DNA of 64,000 nucleotides from Cichorium intybus (GCA_023525715.1 CM042011.1:6399283-6463282); one strand, 5' to 3'; positions 10,278-22,488 are shown, counted from the first letter of the stretch. Translations and numbers: made by a program. The notes: generated by a model not told the origin, from the letters alone.

Positions 10278-10502
10278 ATATAAAATTTGAATTTATTCGT
10301 TTAATAATCCTTTTAAATAATTACCCAATATATATTATTTAACAAGGCTAGGATCCAAAATACCCCAACTATGCTGTGAAGAGGGATGCCGTAGTCACAA
10401 CACAGTGGTCATTAAGGTAGATAACTTTTATCAATTTCAGTCTTATGAAATTCCTAGATCTGTGAGATTCATTGAACTGTTCAATGGCATGTTTAATCTC
10501 GG

Positions 10503-10534
10503 ATATGCCCCACCGTTTGTGACTGGGATGCCGA
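10503..10534 (-). other. Leader hairpin of element 1 (GTTTGTGA/TCACAAAC)
   Basis: A perfect 8-bp stem with a 15-base loop (CTGGGATGCCGAGGA on the plus strand), between gag and the tandem hairpin cores. The same stem and loop are preserved in element 2 at about 42146-42177. Confidence 0.5.
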
Positions 10535-10591
10535 GGATCACAAACCAGGTGTGAATAACCATGCAAATTAGCTTGGTACTCTCGGGGTCCA

Positions 10592-10647
10592 TTATCATCT
10601 CAAATTGATGTGCCGGTTAACCACACACGCTCCATCAACAATGATAA
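10592..10647 (-). other. Conserved hairpin-core motif, copy C of element 1
   Basis: The core at 10605-10638 in sense is GGAGCGTGTGTGG-TTAA-CCGGCAC. Inner stem TTGATG/CATCAA. Outer stem TTATCAT (10592-10598) pairs with ATGATAA (10641-10647). It lies in the 5' leader ~330 bases before gag, in tandem with copy D. Confidence 0.75.
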
Positions 10648-10660
10648 CACCTGAGAAACC

Positions 10661-10738
10661 CATTGCCACTCTTTATGAACCCCCATTGGTGTACCGGTAA
10701 CCCACACACGCTCCACCAACGTTTCATAAAGTGCAATG
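10661..10738 (-). other. Conserved hairpin-core motif, copy D of element 1
   Basis: The core at 10686-10719 in sense is GGAGCGTGTGTGG-GTTA-CCGGTAC. Inner stem TTGGTG/CACCAA. The outer stem is long: CTTTATGAAC against GTTTCATAAAG with one bulge, then CATTGC (10661-10666) against GCAATG (10733-10738). Starts 81 bp from copy C. Confidence 0.75.
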
Positions 10739-10739
10739 T

Positions 10740-11615
10740 GCAATTTCATGGGTTAGCATCAAATTCACATTTTTTTAAGTAACTAGATTGGGAATTCTTG
10801 TACGGGTTCTAGTACTTTGATCATTATACTTTTAATGATTAAGCGGTCCTATCAAAACTGTTCGGCTAACGACCCTCCACTGATCAAGCGAGCGGTGGGT
10901 GAGAGTGAACACCCATTAGACCGCCATTTTATAGCCAGTCTCCTTATACCCACTTTATAGACCAGCTTCGTGAATGAGGCCTACTATTGAATTGACTGAC
11001 CAATTTTATCTTATACATATAGTATTAACCTTTAATAACATATATAAGATGTATTTTAAAACCCTTTAAAATATTCCAGGTTTATCTTTTAATTTCCTGA
11101 AATTTAACTATTAAATTTCAAATTAAATTAAACCTTTGGTTTGATTTAACTTATCTTTTAATTAAACTATTAATTAAATTAATTAAATCTATATATTTTA
11201 AACCTTTTAAAATATTTTAGGATTTATCCTTTAATTTTTCGAAATTTAACCATTAAATCAAAATTAAATTAAATCCCTTGAATTATCCTTTAATTAAACA
11301 ATTAATTAAATTAATTCAAATGTAGATAGGTTTTTCCAAATTAATCAAATCAATTTAAACCTATCTTAAACCCCTAATAATCGAATTCATAACAACCTGG
11401 GTTTAAGGTTATCCATTTAATTTAATAATTAAAGTTACCAAAAATAGAAAGTCTTCCAAAACCCTAATGCCTATTTTCGAAAAATTACCAAGGGGTGGGG
11501 AAAAGGTTTCTAAAACCCAAACCCTAAATCCATATCAGGCCCAAAGAGTTTATAAACAATAAACCCTAATTATTAGGAAAACTATTACAGCCATTCAATA
11601 AGAAAACAACCAAAT
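10740..11615 (-). other. Leader of element 1 between PBS and hairpin cores
   Basis: Non-coding, very AT-rich between about 10980 and 11450. It also contains a GC-richer patch at 10855-10960 that may fold. No gene seen. Confidence 0.6.
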
Positions 11616-11627
11616 GCTCTGATACCA
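11616..11627 (-). other. Primer-binding site of element 1
   Basis: TGGTATCAGAGC in minus sense, complementary to the 3' end of initiator tRNA-Met, one base from the 5' LTR. This sets the orientation. Confidence 0.9.
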
Positions 11628-11628
11628 C

Positions 11629-12405
11629 TGAAAAGGTATTCCGCAACCATGAACTAAATAACCTAAGTTCACATGCAACCTAGAAAAGATCTATGTTTTC
11701 TTACTTTGAACATGTAACTAATTCATAAAGGCCAAACAAAAATAACTAAAAGAATAAATCAGAAAAACTAACCTTTAGTTTTAATCTTGAAGCTAAGCAG
11801 CACAAGTGTCCTGCCTCAAATGAGATCACACCCAGAGAGCCAGAGGAAAGGACCGAAAATTCCAGAGAGAATAATAGAATGAGCAACTGATAATGAGGTC
11901 TAGGGTTCCCTATTTATAGGGAACCAAGTGGCAAAGCTAGAAACCCTAGCCGCAGCCCATTTTCCGGATTATCTGTACGTGAGCCGCGGCCAGATCGTTT
12001 GCGCGCCGCGCGCCGCAATTCAACTATTGAATTCGTACGAATATGTACGCGCGTCGCGGCCTTTACATTGGCGCGCCGCGTGCCGTAATTCAACTATTGA
12101 ATTTGTACGACTTTAATCCCTGACCTCCTGATTAATCTAATTAATGCCACAGAAATTAATCCAATTAATTTCTGATTAATTATTAATCAATCAATATAGT
12201 TTCTAATTAATATATTATTACTTTAATATATTAACAAACCATATCTTTTATTTCTATTGATTTATTAATCCCATAATAAACCAACCTCTCTCTCTACCGA
12301 ACTTTCTACCAAACCTCCAGCTATGAGGGCAACCCAAATGGACTTTGCTTCTATTAATTAGGTAAATACAAATTATTAGACATGGCTTAGACACCTAATC
12401 CAACA
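11629..12405 (-). repeat. Element 1 5' LTR (777 bp)
   Basis: Same length as the 3' LTR, with about a dozen differences by eye, many at CpG sites. TATAAATA at 11911-11918. Followed by TSD ATGTG at 12406-12410. Confidence 0.95.
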
Positions 12406-13135
12406 ATGTGATCCTAGATTGAGTTGTTTGACATGTACACGTCACTAACATTATCATGGTAGACGATAGTGGCCCAATCAGGTGGCTTGCTTACTCATGA
12501 AGCAAATTACATAGCCAACACATTTCAACATTAAGAAGATCCTCGTATTCAGCTTTGACACTAGATGGGGATTATATTGCCTGTTGTTTAGAGTACCATT
12601 TAAGAAGTTTATTGCCAACAAACATGTGATACACGAAGGTGGATCGTCTGGGTGAGGGAAAACCATCCTAACCAACATAAAAATACACAGTCAGACTATG
12701 AAAGGAAGAGGAAATAATGGCAAGTCAAAAGTAAGGCTCTCTAGGATCGTGCATGTAAAGACATATATGTTGAACAACATAAGCAGGGTCGGGTATGTGA
12801 AGGTAAGGTATTGTAGATCCCCATATAGACTTATGTATAGATTTGGATATGAGACTAGTATGCCAGATGCATCAAGTTTCGTGAGAGTGTCTACAGGGGT
12901 TCGAGCCAGTTTGCAAAGACAACATGTTTGCCGAGAATCCCAAGTGTATATTTATGTTGATATAAAACATGCTATGCTGAGTTCTAGTAACATCAATGCA
13001 AAGAAAATAGTTCAAGTGCCCAAGATCAGACATGGAGAACTCTTTACCCAATGTGGCTATTATCTGCTATAAAACTCAAAATATGAAGTAGTCAGAAGAA
13101 TGTCATCAATGTATAGTAAAATATATGCCATATGT
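12406..13135 (-). pseudogene. Ancient Ty1/copia pol, piece 3: RT catalytic core and RNase H
   Basis: Minus frames give YILLYIDDILLT (RT active site YxDD), then ARTPVDTLTKLDASG and LYGDLQYLTFTYP. Further on are RRSTFVYHMFVGNKLLKWYS and SSVKAEYEDLLNVEMCWLCN, the RNase H region of Ty1/copia (family wording ARTPVDT...LQYLTFTRPD and RSTSGYCVFLGDNLLSWSSKR). Many stops and frameshifts. It is cut at 12406 by element 1 and at 13135 by the gypsy element, whose TSD TATGT lies within it. Confidence 0.85.
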
Positions 13136-13213
13136 TGTAATGCCATAATACTGTTGGTAAATCAATTTGAGTAATTATTGGTGTAATTCGGAGATAATCA
13201 ACTAGGTGTTACG
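13136..13213 (+). repeat. 5' LTR (78 bp) of the decayed chromovirus
   Basis: TGTAATGCCATAATACTG... to GGTGTTACG. Paired with 17686-17763. No TATA-like box can be recognised in it. Tekay-type LTRs are normally well over 1 kb. Confidence 0.8.
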
Positions 13214-13216
13214 AGT

Positions 13217-13228
13217 TGGTATCAGAGC
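13217..13228 (+). other. Primer-binding site (initiator tRNA-Met)
   Basis: TGGTATCAGAGC, a few bases after the 5' LTR of the decayed chromovirus. Confidence 0.85.
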
Positions 13229-13438
13229 AAGGTTTGAGTGAACTAGACTTTAAATAGTAAGTCCTAGACTCAAACTAAATTAAAGAGAGAGGTCCCAACT
13301 AGTCCTTATGCAACTTTGTCTCTGAGCACATGTAATGAGTATATGTGTTAAATTGAGAATGTTGGTGATTATGCAACATAAAAAGATTATTGAGACACAA
13401 TAGACTAAATTGAGTTGAACTCCTTTTTCAGCCTCATT

Positions 13439-16400
13439 ATGAGTTCTGGAAAGGAAAAAGAGGGAGGTGATCGTCGAGACGAGCAATCGAGGGTCACAGG
13501 GTTCGGTACTGGGGCGCCAGCCCGAAGGCGAGAAACCACCTGAGTTATCGTAGTCATTACAAGAGCTTATCGCCGCTGAGGTAACGAAAGCAGTCAAAAG
13601 CTTATTGCCTACTTTACAGACCTCAAACGGAGGCGACGAACAGAGATGAGCAAGATCGACGCCCTATCATTCCTGTGGTTGGGGAGGGTTGGAGGGAGCC
13701 GGTTATTATACATGTTGAGTTAAGAGGGTCGTGGGAACCACAGTGTTGCAGTTATGAGACATTTCAAAAATGTAAAGCGAATGATTTCTTTGGTACCGAT
13801 GAACCTAATGTTTCAAAAAACTGGTTGACGCACATCGAGAAAGTTTTTCATACGAGTAAGTGTGCGGAGAAAGATAAAGTCGAATATACCACAAATTGTC
13901 TAAATAAGGATGCCCAGTTCTTGTGGGAAAAGATATGTATCGATATAGAGAAAGGGTTGGAATCCAAACCAACGTGGGAGGAGTTTAAAGAAAAGTTTAT
14001 GAAATACTATTGTTCTAATATTGCAATGAAGTGTTTAGAAGAAAACTTTCTGAGGTTACAACAGGGGACAAGGTCGGTGCAGGAGTATATAATGGAATTC
14101 AACGAGAAAGCCAGATTTGCTGCTTATCAGGTGGATACCGAGAAAAGGAAGGTTGATAGATATTTGTGGGGTTTGAGAACCCATATACAAGAGTTTTTAC
14201 ACAGCTCAAACTTTTTTTACTTACCAGCGGGTTGTCGAGGCAGCCAAGTCTAGAGAGAAAGAATTAAAGAGACAAGATGATGAAAAGAAGAATGAATGGG
14301 AAGGTGAGAGTCAAAAGAGGAAGTGGGAAGGGAAGTCGGGAGTGGTTCTCAAAAGCAGTCGGTTCCAAGTTCACAACCTCGAGGCGATCTAAGAAAAACC
14401 GAGGGTAGGTGGTGTGAAAAGTGTCGCCGAAAGCATACTGGAGATTGTAATACGAGCGTTCTGTCTGTTACTTGTTATCAATGTGGAAAGACTGGGCACA
14501 TGGCCCGAGATTGTATGGAGAAAAACAGAATCTGTTTTAATTGCGGAGAAAACGGCCAAATTCGTCCAGATTGCCCGAAACCGAGAATGGAGACATACCG
14601 AGAGACCCCGAGGTCGGGACAGAGAGATACTCGAGGTGAGAGGCGGGATAAAGTTGGCGGGAGCGCCAAGACTCGAGCTTTTCAGATGACGGTGGAAGAG
14701 GCCAGAGAACGGCCTGATGTAATCACATATATCTTCAGTCTAAACTCTCTACGAGCTCGCATGATATTTGATTCTGGTGCTACAGTTTCTTTTGTGTATG
14801 TGCCTTTTGCATCTCGACTTCATGTCCCGATGACTAAAATGAGTGAGAGTTTGTTAGTTGATATAGTGGATGGAAGGTATGTTATAGCAACGGAGTCATT
14901 ATGCTAAGTGTCGACTTGAAATCAACGAGATCTCATTCCTTATTGATTTGAAGCCGATTACTACTCGTGTATTTGATGTGATAGTCGATATGGACTGGTT
15001 AGATGAGAATAGGGCGAATATGGATTCTCATGGGAAAACCATTTCTATAAGAACGCCAGATGGGTCCCGAACGTTAATATGATGCGAGCGTTGTTTTCAA
15101 CATATACCGATAGTATCTTTTGCGAGAGTGCGAAGATATACCGAAAAAGGTGCCCTTTTGTTTATGGCGTATATTACTCTGATTGAATCCGAACGTCCCA
15201 CGGTGAAAGTTGTTGAGGTAGTACGTAATTTTTTCGATGTTTTTCCTGACGATCTTCCCGACTTACTGCCAAACCGTCAAATAGAGTTTGTTATCGATTT
15301 AGTTCCAGGAGCGAAACCGATTGCTCGAGCACCCTATCGGTTGCCGCCATCAGAGATGGAGGAATTAAAGAAACAACTGCAAGAGCTTTTAGATCGCGGT
15401 TTCATTCGGCCGAGTTCGTCCCTGTAGGGTGCTCCGATATTGTTCTTTAGAAAGAAGGATGATTCTATGCACATGTGCATAGACTATCGTGAGTTGAACA
15501 AGATCACGATGAAAAATCATTATCCTTTACCAAGAATTGACGATTTATTGACCAACTAGAAGGAGCAGTATACTTCTCGAAGATTGATTTAAGATCGAGT
15601 TACCATCAGCTAAGAGCAAGAGAAGTTGACATTCCAAAAATATCCTTCCATACCCGATACAACCATTACGAGTTTTTAGTAATGCCGTGCGATTTGACGA
15701 ACGCCTCGACGACCTTTATGGATCTGATGAACCGAGCTTGTCATCCGTTTTTAGACAAGTTTGTGATCGTGTTCATTGACGATATTCTGATTTATTCCAA
15801 GAGCTGGAATGAGCACAAACAACATTTACAGTTAATTCTAAATCTTCTTAGCAAAGAAAAGTTGTACGCAAAATTTTTTAAATGCGAGTTTTGGTTGTAA
15901 GAGATTTAATTCCTTGGTCATGTGATAAACTGAGAAGGCATTAAAGTAGATCCTGCCAAGACAGAAGCGGTGATGAGTTGGTCACCACCCAAAAGTCCAA
16001 CTGAGGTTCGCAGCTTCTTGGGATTAGCCGGTTATTATCGGTGGTTTGTTGAGAAGTTTTCTAGCATTGCGTTGCCTTTAACGAAGCTAACCAGAAAAAC
16101 AGAGAAGTTCATCTGGACTGAAGTACAACAGACGACTTTTGAGAGATTGAGACGTGCCATATGTGAAGCTCTGGTGTTAGCATTGCCTCAAGGTGGAGAA
16201 GATTTTGTTCTTTTCACACATGCCTCACAAATTGGTCTCGGATGTGTATTAATGCAAAGGGGACGAGTGATTTCATATGCGTCCCGTCAATTGAAGTCCC
16301 ACGAACAAACATACCCGGTGCATGATTTTGAGCTAGTTGTTGTTGTGTTCACATTGAAGATTTGGCGACATTATTTATACGGTGTGAGATTTCAATTGTA

Positions 16401-17685
16401 CAAAGATCACAAGAGTTTAAAGTACCTATTTGATCAAAAATAGTTGAATATGAGATAACGAAGATGGATGGATCTTTTGAAAGATTATGATTGTGAAATG
16501 CTTTACCATCCTGGTAAAGCAAATGTAGTGGCAGACACACTATGCCGAAAAAAGCCATCCATTCGAGTAGTTTCAGCTCGAATGGGAGCGGTTAGTATAT
16601 TGCTAGAGATGATTCGACGTGCCCACAGAGAAGTCAATGACATGAAGAGTGAGAGAATGGTTGGTTATATAGATAAAGTTGTTAAAAATATACAATGAGT
16701 AAAAACGTTTTAGGGAAGAGTGTGGGTCCCAAGGCACGGAGAAGCGAGACAACGGTTAGAGAAGTGATGAGATGGCACGGAGTACCTACCTTGATAGTCT
16801 TCGATCGTGATCGTCGTTTTACTTCGCATTTTTGGCAAAGTTTTCAAAAACACTTAGGAACCAAATACTTAATGAGTACAACTTATCATCCGCAGACCGA
16901 TGGCCAAACCTAGAGAACTATGACGTTGGAGGATATGCTTAGAGCCTCAGTGATTGATTTTGGAGGTAGCTGGGACCATCATTTGCCTTTGGCTGAATTT
17001 ACGTATAACAATTCATATCATTCCAGTATTTAGATGGCAGCCTTTGAGGCGTTATATGGATCAATGTGTAAAACACCGACATGTTGGTCAGAAGCGGGAG
17101 AAAAGCCACTAGCGAGAATAATAACTGAGACTGATGCAAAGATTAGAAGTATTCGTGAGCACATGAGAGTTGCTCAACAACGTCAAAAACAATATGCAGA
17201 TAAACGAGGGAAGCCACTAGAGTTTCAAGTTGGAGACAAGGTGATGTTGAAAGTGTCTCCTTGGAAAGGAATAATCAGATTTGGTAAGCGGGACAAGTTG
17301 ATTCCCCGATTTATTAGACCTTTCCGTGTATTACAATGAGTGGGAGCTGTAGCCTATAGACTCGAGCTTCCTGATTAGTTACGAGGAATACATAATGCAT
17401 TACATATATCACGTCTTCGTAAAACCTTGTATGTTGAATCTACATGAGTATCCTTGGCTGAGGTCCAATTAGATAAAAAAAGTCCAATATCAAGAGCAGC
17501 CGGAGAAGATATTTGATAGAAAAATTAAGAAGTTGCGGAATAAGGAGATTAGAATATTGAAAGTTCAGTGGATACATCACCGAGGCACTGATGTTACGTG
17601 GGAACCCGAGAAAGAGATGCGATCTAAATACCCTCTTCTATTTCAAGATATTCCGAGGACGGAATCTTTTGAAGGGGAGAGAACT
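13439..17685 (+). pseudogene. Chromovirus gag-pol, many stops and an integrase deletion
   Basis: Starts near ATG 13439 (MSSGKEKEGGDRRDEQ). The gag capsid region spans ~13690-14250. Three zinc-knuckle-like boxes follow (CEKCRRKHTGDC, CYQCGKTGHMARDC, CFNCGENGQIRPDC; the last has Gln instead of His). The protease motif FDSGATVSF is at ~14770, RT FIDDILIYSK at ~15775, RNase H at ~16200-16440, and chromodomain-like VQWIHHRGTDVTWEPE near 17560-17620. Against the intact relative at 60491-62842, the integrase lacks its zinc-binding region and first catalytic Asp: the text jumps from the RNase H tether to EVMRWHGVPTLIVFDRD. At least ten stops or frameshifts. Dead. Confidence 0.85.
17671..17685 (+). 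other. Polypurine tract of the decayed chromovirus
   Basis: GAAGGGGAGAGAACT directly abuts the 3' LTR at 17686. Confidence 0.7.
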
Positions 17686-17763
17686 TGTAATGTCATAATA
17701 CTGTCGGTAAGTGAATTTGAGTAATTATTGATGTAATTCAGAGATAAGAAACTGGGTGTTACA
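17686..17763 (+). repeat. 3' LTR (78 bp) of the decayed chromovirus
   Basis: Starts TGTAATGTCATAATACTG and ends GGGTGTTACA. Followed by TSD TATGT. Confidence 0.8.
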
Positions 17764-18303
17764 TATGTGGTCTTGATTATAGATAAAAAGGAAAAGACTT
17801 GCAGCAGTTGTCTATAAAGTCAGGGTGAGACCTTCATATTCCTCGTTTATGGTATTAGATCAACGATGATCATTAAATGCCTATAAATATGTATAAGGGA
17901 TAAGAGAGGAAGACTAGATATGGAGGTTGGGTTTATGTATTAATTTTCAAATATCATGACGGGGCACTAGTGGCCATTAGATATATAGAAGAGGAAGTGG
18001 CTAGAGCAGGTATCAGTAAAGTTGATGTGGCTATCGACAAGGAAAGGGAGGCTACCGATGCAGCAGTGGAGGATGAGTCAGCAACGGAGGAGGCTACTGA
18101 AATGGCTAGAAAAATAGAAGGTGTTTCAGATGTCGTTGAGGAGATCAGGGCAGGTGTTGGAAAGTTTGTTGGGACGAAAGGTGTCAGAGGAATTACTGGG
18201 GTTATGGAAGGTGATGGGAGGGCGAGCGTAGCGCTGTTGACGTTATGGATTGACAGAGATATTTTGAGAGAGTATTTGAGTCATCAATAATGTTGTCTAA
18301 AAA
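17764..18303 (-). pseudogene. Ancient Ty1/copia pol, piece 2: RT upstream end and connector
   Basis: Near 17770-17830 the minus frames give SLFLFIYNQ, which leads into HMAYILLYIDD across the gypsy insertion (family pattern SLFIYNQGSHMAYLLLYVDD). Further upstream to 18303 the sequence is too decayed to read, but it joins the integrase piece at 18981 across the hAT-type insertion. The plus-strand frame at 17970-18290 has no recognisable homology and I take it as chance. Confidence 0.6.
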
Positions 18304-18311
18304 GGTATATG

Positions 18312-18972
18312 TACGCGTGGCAATTGAGTCGTGTTGGGGTTGGCGACTCCAACCCGGACACAATCCATATAATTAATCGTGTTAAGTTCTTCAACCTTAA
18401 CCTGTATATGCATAACTTGGATATAACCCACGTAACCCATTTAATTATATGAATTTGTGGGTCAAATTCGGGTTCGTGGTCAGACTTGGGTTCATGGGTC
18501 AAATTCGGGTTTGTGAGTCAAATTCAGGCTCGTTGGTCATGAATGTTTGAATAGTGAAAATTTAAGAAAAAAACGTTATTGACACATCACACATCCGATA
18601 CCTATAAAATGCATCCAAAGGATAATTAAAAACAATTATGCAAAGATACATCAAATAAATATATCCAAAGAGATGACCGCAATTCCCATAAACGACTATT
18701 TTGTGCTCACTGGACGGAGTAAGAGACTAAGTCGTAATTGGAGAAAAACTCAAAGACCTAAACATAAAAGGTAAACGTATACTCGTAAATCCAACTCATT
18801 AGAAAATTTAATTAAAAATATTAAAAATATTTGTTTTTAAATGTAATATATTATACGGGTTGGCAGGCCCGAACATGACCCATATAATAAATGGGCTGGC
18901 AAGTCAGAAAACTCAACTCAAACACATTTATTTCGTGTCGGGTTCGTGTCGTGTCGAGAATTGTGACCCCTA
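18312..18972 (-). mobile_element. hAT-type non-autonomous DNA transposon (661 bp)
   Basis: Ends are TACGCGTGGCAATT and, in reverse complement, TAGGGGTCACAATT, close to the hAT-MITE end TAGGGGTGGCAATT. Flanks GGTATATG (18304-18311) and GGTACATG (18973-18980) form an 8-bp TSD with one mismatch. Subterminal copies of GGGTCAAATTCGGGTT-like repeats lie at 18440-18540, and GGTTCGTGTCGTGTC at the other end. No transposase. Orientation is arbitrary. Confidence 0.7.
18440..18540 (+). repeat. Subterminal tandem repeats in the hAT-type element
   Basis: Four imperfect copies of a ~20-24 bp unit containing GGGTCAAATTCGGGTT or GGTCAGACTTGGGTTC. Subterminal repeats are where hAT transposases bind; that role is inferred. 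Confidence 0.5.
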
Positions 18973-18980
18973 GGTACATG

Positions 18981-19610
18981 AAGAAGTATTTTGAGGAATC
19001 ATGGATGCAAACAAAGAAGGTAGTTTCATCAAAAGTGACGCATCATGATATGATGATTTTGTTGTTGTCAAGATTTAGACATCAGAAATCATGACAGTTA
19101 TACAGACTATAAATAAAGAACATATAGTTGTGTGGGGGCTAGTTTGTGAGAGGTGGTAATGTAGGGATATCATAGACACTCGAAGACTCGTAAATGGCTA
19201 TATGATGGTTTTTAGAGGAAAAGTTTATGGCGTTTTGAAGTGCGAAAGATGAATATTGAACAAATGATTAGTCATGTGGAGTGCTTTAACCCAATAAGCG
19301 GGTGGAAGATGGGCATGGAAAAGGAGAGTATGACCTATGTTGTTTATCTTATGGAGCATGTGGTCGGACTTATCATTTTGTTGAGATGCATGTGGGCATG
19401 AGAATCAGATATGAATTTTGTGAGTGTCTCAAAGGGAATAGAGTTGGGAATTGTTATATTCGCCACTTTATCATATTGAAAATCTTGAATGTCACGGCGA
19501 AATTGATTTTTTTTACATGGTTGCAAAAATAGACAAATTTAAAAAATACATCAGATTTGGCACAGGAAAAGACCCAAAGGAAATGCGTGAAATGATTGAG
19601 ATTAGCTATA
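18981..19610 (-). pseudogene. Ancient Ty1/copia pol, piece 1: integrase
   Basis: Minus frames read FLWVFSCAKSDVF, then KINNIGHTLLFHAHLPPAYWVKALHMTN and LFNIH, the core and C-terminal parts of a Ty1/copia integrase (family wording MLRTLLFQAHLPPAYWVEALHTATYLLN). Stops and frame changes throughout. Together with 17764-18303, 12406-13135 and 3190-3340 it forms one dispersed pol in correct order. Confidence 0.8.
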
Positions 19611-19612
19611 AG

Positions 19613-19815
19613 TAGAGGTGTACAAACAAAAAAAAAACTGAAACCGGTTTTTTATCACAAACCAAATCAGTTTTTTACCCCGGTTTTGTTTCGTTTAACC
19701 GAACTGAACAAATTTAAAAACCGGTTTCGAACTCAATTTTATTTAAAAGCCGACCAAAACCAGTTACGTCATAACCGAAACCGGTTGGAGTATAACTGGT
19801 TTTGAAAAAAACCAA
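19613..19815 (+). mobile_element. Possible MITE rich in ACCGGTT motifs
   Basis: Begins AGAGGTGTACAAAC, a common plant hAT-MITE-like end, and carries several AAACCGGTTT-type dyads. The other end and TSD are not clear. Confidence 0.35.

Positions 19816-21661
<1,846 letters not shown>

Positions 21662-21755
<94 letters not shown>
21662..21755. repeat. (TA)n microsatellite
   Basis: About 47 units on the right side of Micron-like copy 1. Confidence 0.95.
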
Positions 21756-21758
<3 letters not shown>

Positions 21759-22164
21759 TGTATTTTATTCTACATTATAAAATTTTCATTTTATATTTTA
21801 ATAAATGGAGATGTACATTTGTTTAAACTAGGGATGAGTATTGTACCGGATTCGGACCGAGTCGGTATCGGTATCGAAAATACCGAAATCAAAATAGCAT
21901 AAAGTAATTACGGAATACTGAACCAAAGTATAGGATACAATATCGGTACAATATTTGTTGGACCCCGCGTAGGTTGGTTTCGTCGTGCAAGAAGAAAGGG
22001 AGCCGTTCGGTTTTGGGAGGTGACGAAGGTGGTGCAGGTGGTAGAGAGGTGAAAATCATATACGAATAATATGTTAGGGGTGGGGTGTTTGGATCTATAT
22101 CCATTTTTTGTGAGAGATATGTGTAAAGTATTTGTTGAGATAATAATGTATAGAAGAATATTTA
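21756..22164. other. Non-coding stretch
   Basis: AT-rich, with a patch of CGGTATCGGTATCG-like text at 21840-21890 that may be a MITE end. No gene seen. Confidence 0.5.
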
Positions 22165-22394
22165 GGGGCCGTTTGGATGTGCTTATAAAACTGCTTATTG
22201 GCTTATTGAATTTTTGGAAAAGCCATAAGTCATAAGTAAGGGCCTCCTTACTTATTAAAAACTGCTTATAAGCCATAAGTAAGGGCAAATAAACAGTTTT
22301 TAATAAGTAAGGAGACCATTACTTATGACTTATGACTTTTCCAAAAGGTCAATAAGCCAATAAGCAGTTTTTATAAGCACATCCGAACAGACCC
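22165..22394 (+). mobile_element. Near-palindromic MITE (~230 bp)
   Basis: The left arm GGGGCCGTTTGGATGTGCTT and the right arm (reverse complement GGGTCTGTTCGGATGTGCTT) continue as ~100-bp arms through GCTTATTGGCTTATTGA and CATAAGTCATAAGTAA. Probably a foldback MITE; flanks show at least TA on both sides. No coding capacity. Confidence 0.7.
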
Positions 22395-22486
22395 TAATAT
22401 GTAGAAAGTGTGTGGCGGTGGTAGTCGTGATAGAGGTGGCGGAAGTGGTGGTGGCAGTGGAAGAGATGGCAGTGGCGTCGATACAG

Positions 22487-22488
<2 letters not shown>

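Larger units (their letters stand above)
3341..12405 (-). mobile_element. Element 1: gag-only (TR-GAG-like) Ty1/copia-type LTR retrotransposon
   Basis: Complete element in minus orientation, bounded by 5-bp TSDs ATGTG (3336-3340 and 12406-12410) and 777-bp LTRs. The 5' LTR is at 11629-12405, the primer-binding site at 11616-11627, and the polypurine tract abuts the 3' LTR at 4118. The internal region (4118-11628) is ~6.0 kb once the nested solo LTR is removed. It holds only a decayed gag plus the start of a protease. No RT, RNase H or integrase is visible, so it must have been mobilised in trans. The LTRs differ at about a dozen sites by eye (~1.5%). Element 2 is a relative with the same layout, and the plus-strand solo LTR at 51758-52545 belongs to the same family. 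Confidence 0.9.
13136..17763 (+). mobile_element. Ty3/gypsy chromovirus (Tekay-like), decayed, with 78-bp LTRs
   Basis: Bounded by TSD TATGT (13131-13135, 17764-17768). Terminal direct repeats of 78 bp (13136-13213 and 17686-17763) start TGTAATG and end GTTAC(A/G), with ~10 mismatches by eye. TGGTATCAGAGC follows the left LTR and a purine tract precedes the right LTR. The interior codes for gag, protease, RT, RNase H, integrase and a C-terminal chromodomain-like segment, all broken by stops. Both LTRs share the same short form, so the element was already short-LTR when it inserted, or both suffered the same deletion. Confidence 0.85.

Noticed and set aside
10592..10738. Hairpin cores considered as hammerhead or other known self-cleaving ribozymes
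   Set aside because: The CUGANGA/GAAA hammerhead core is absent and I could not fit twister, hairpin or other known ribozyme consensus sequences.
12698..13072. A 124-codon plus-strand frame
   Set aside because: Exactly antisense to the copia RT/RNase H pseudogene, which reads clearly on the minus strand.
17970..18290. A 106-codon plus-strand frame between the gypsy and hAT elements
   Set aside because: It is antisense to the copia pol connector and matches nothing I recognise.
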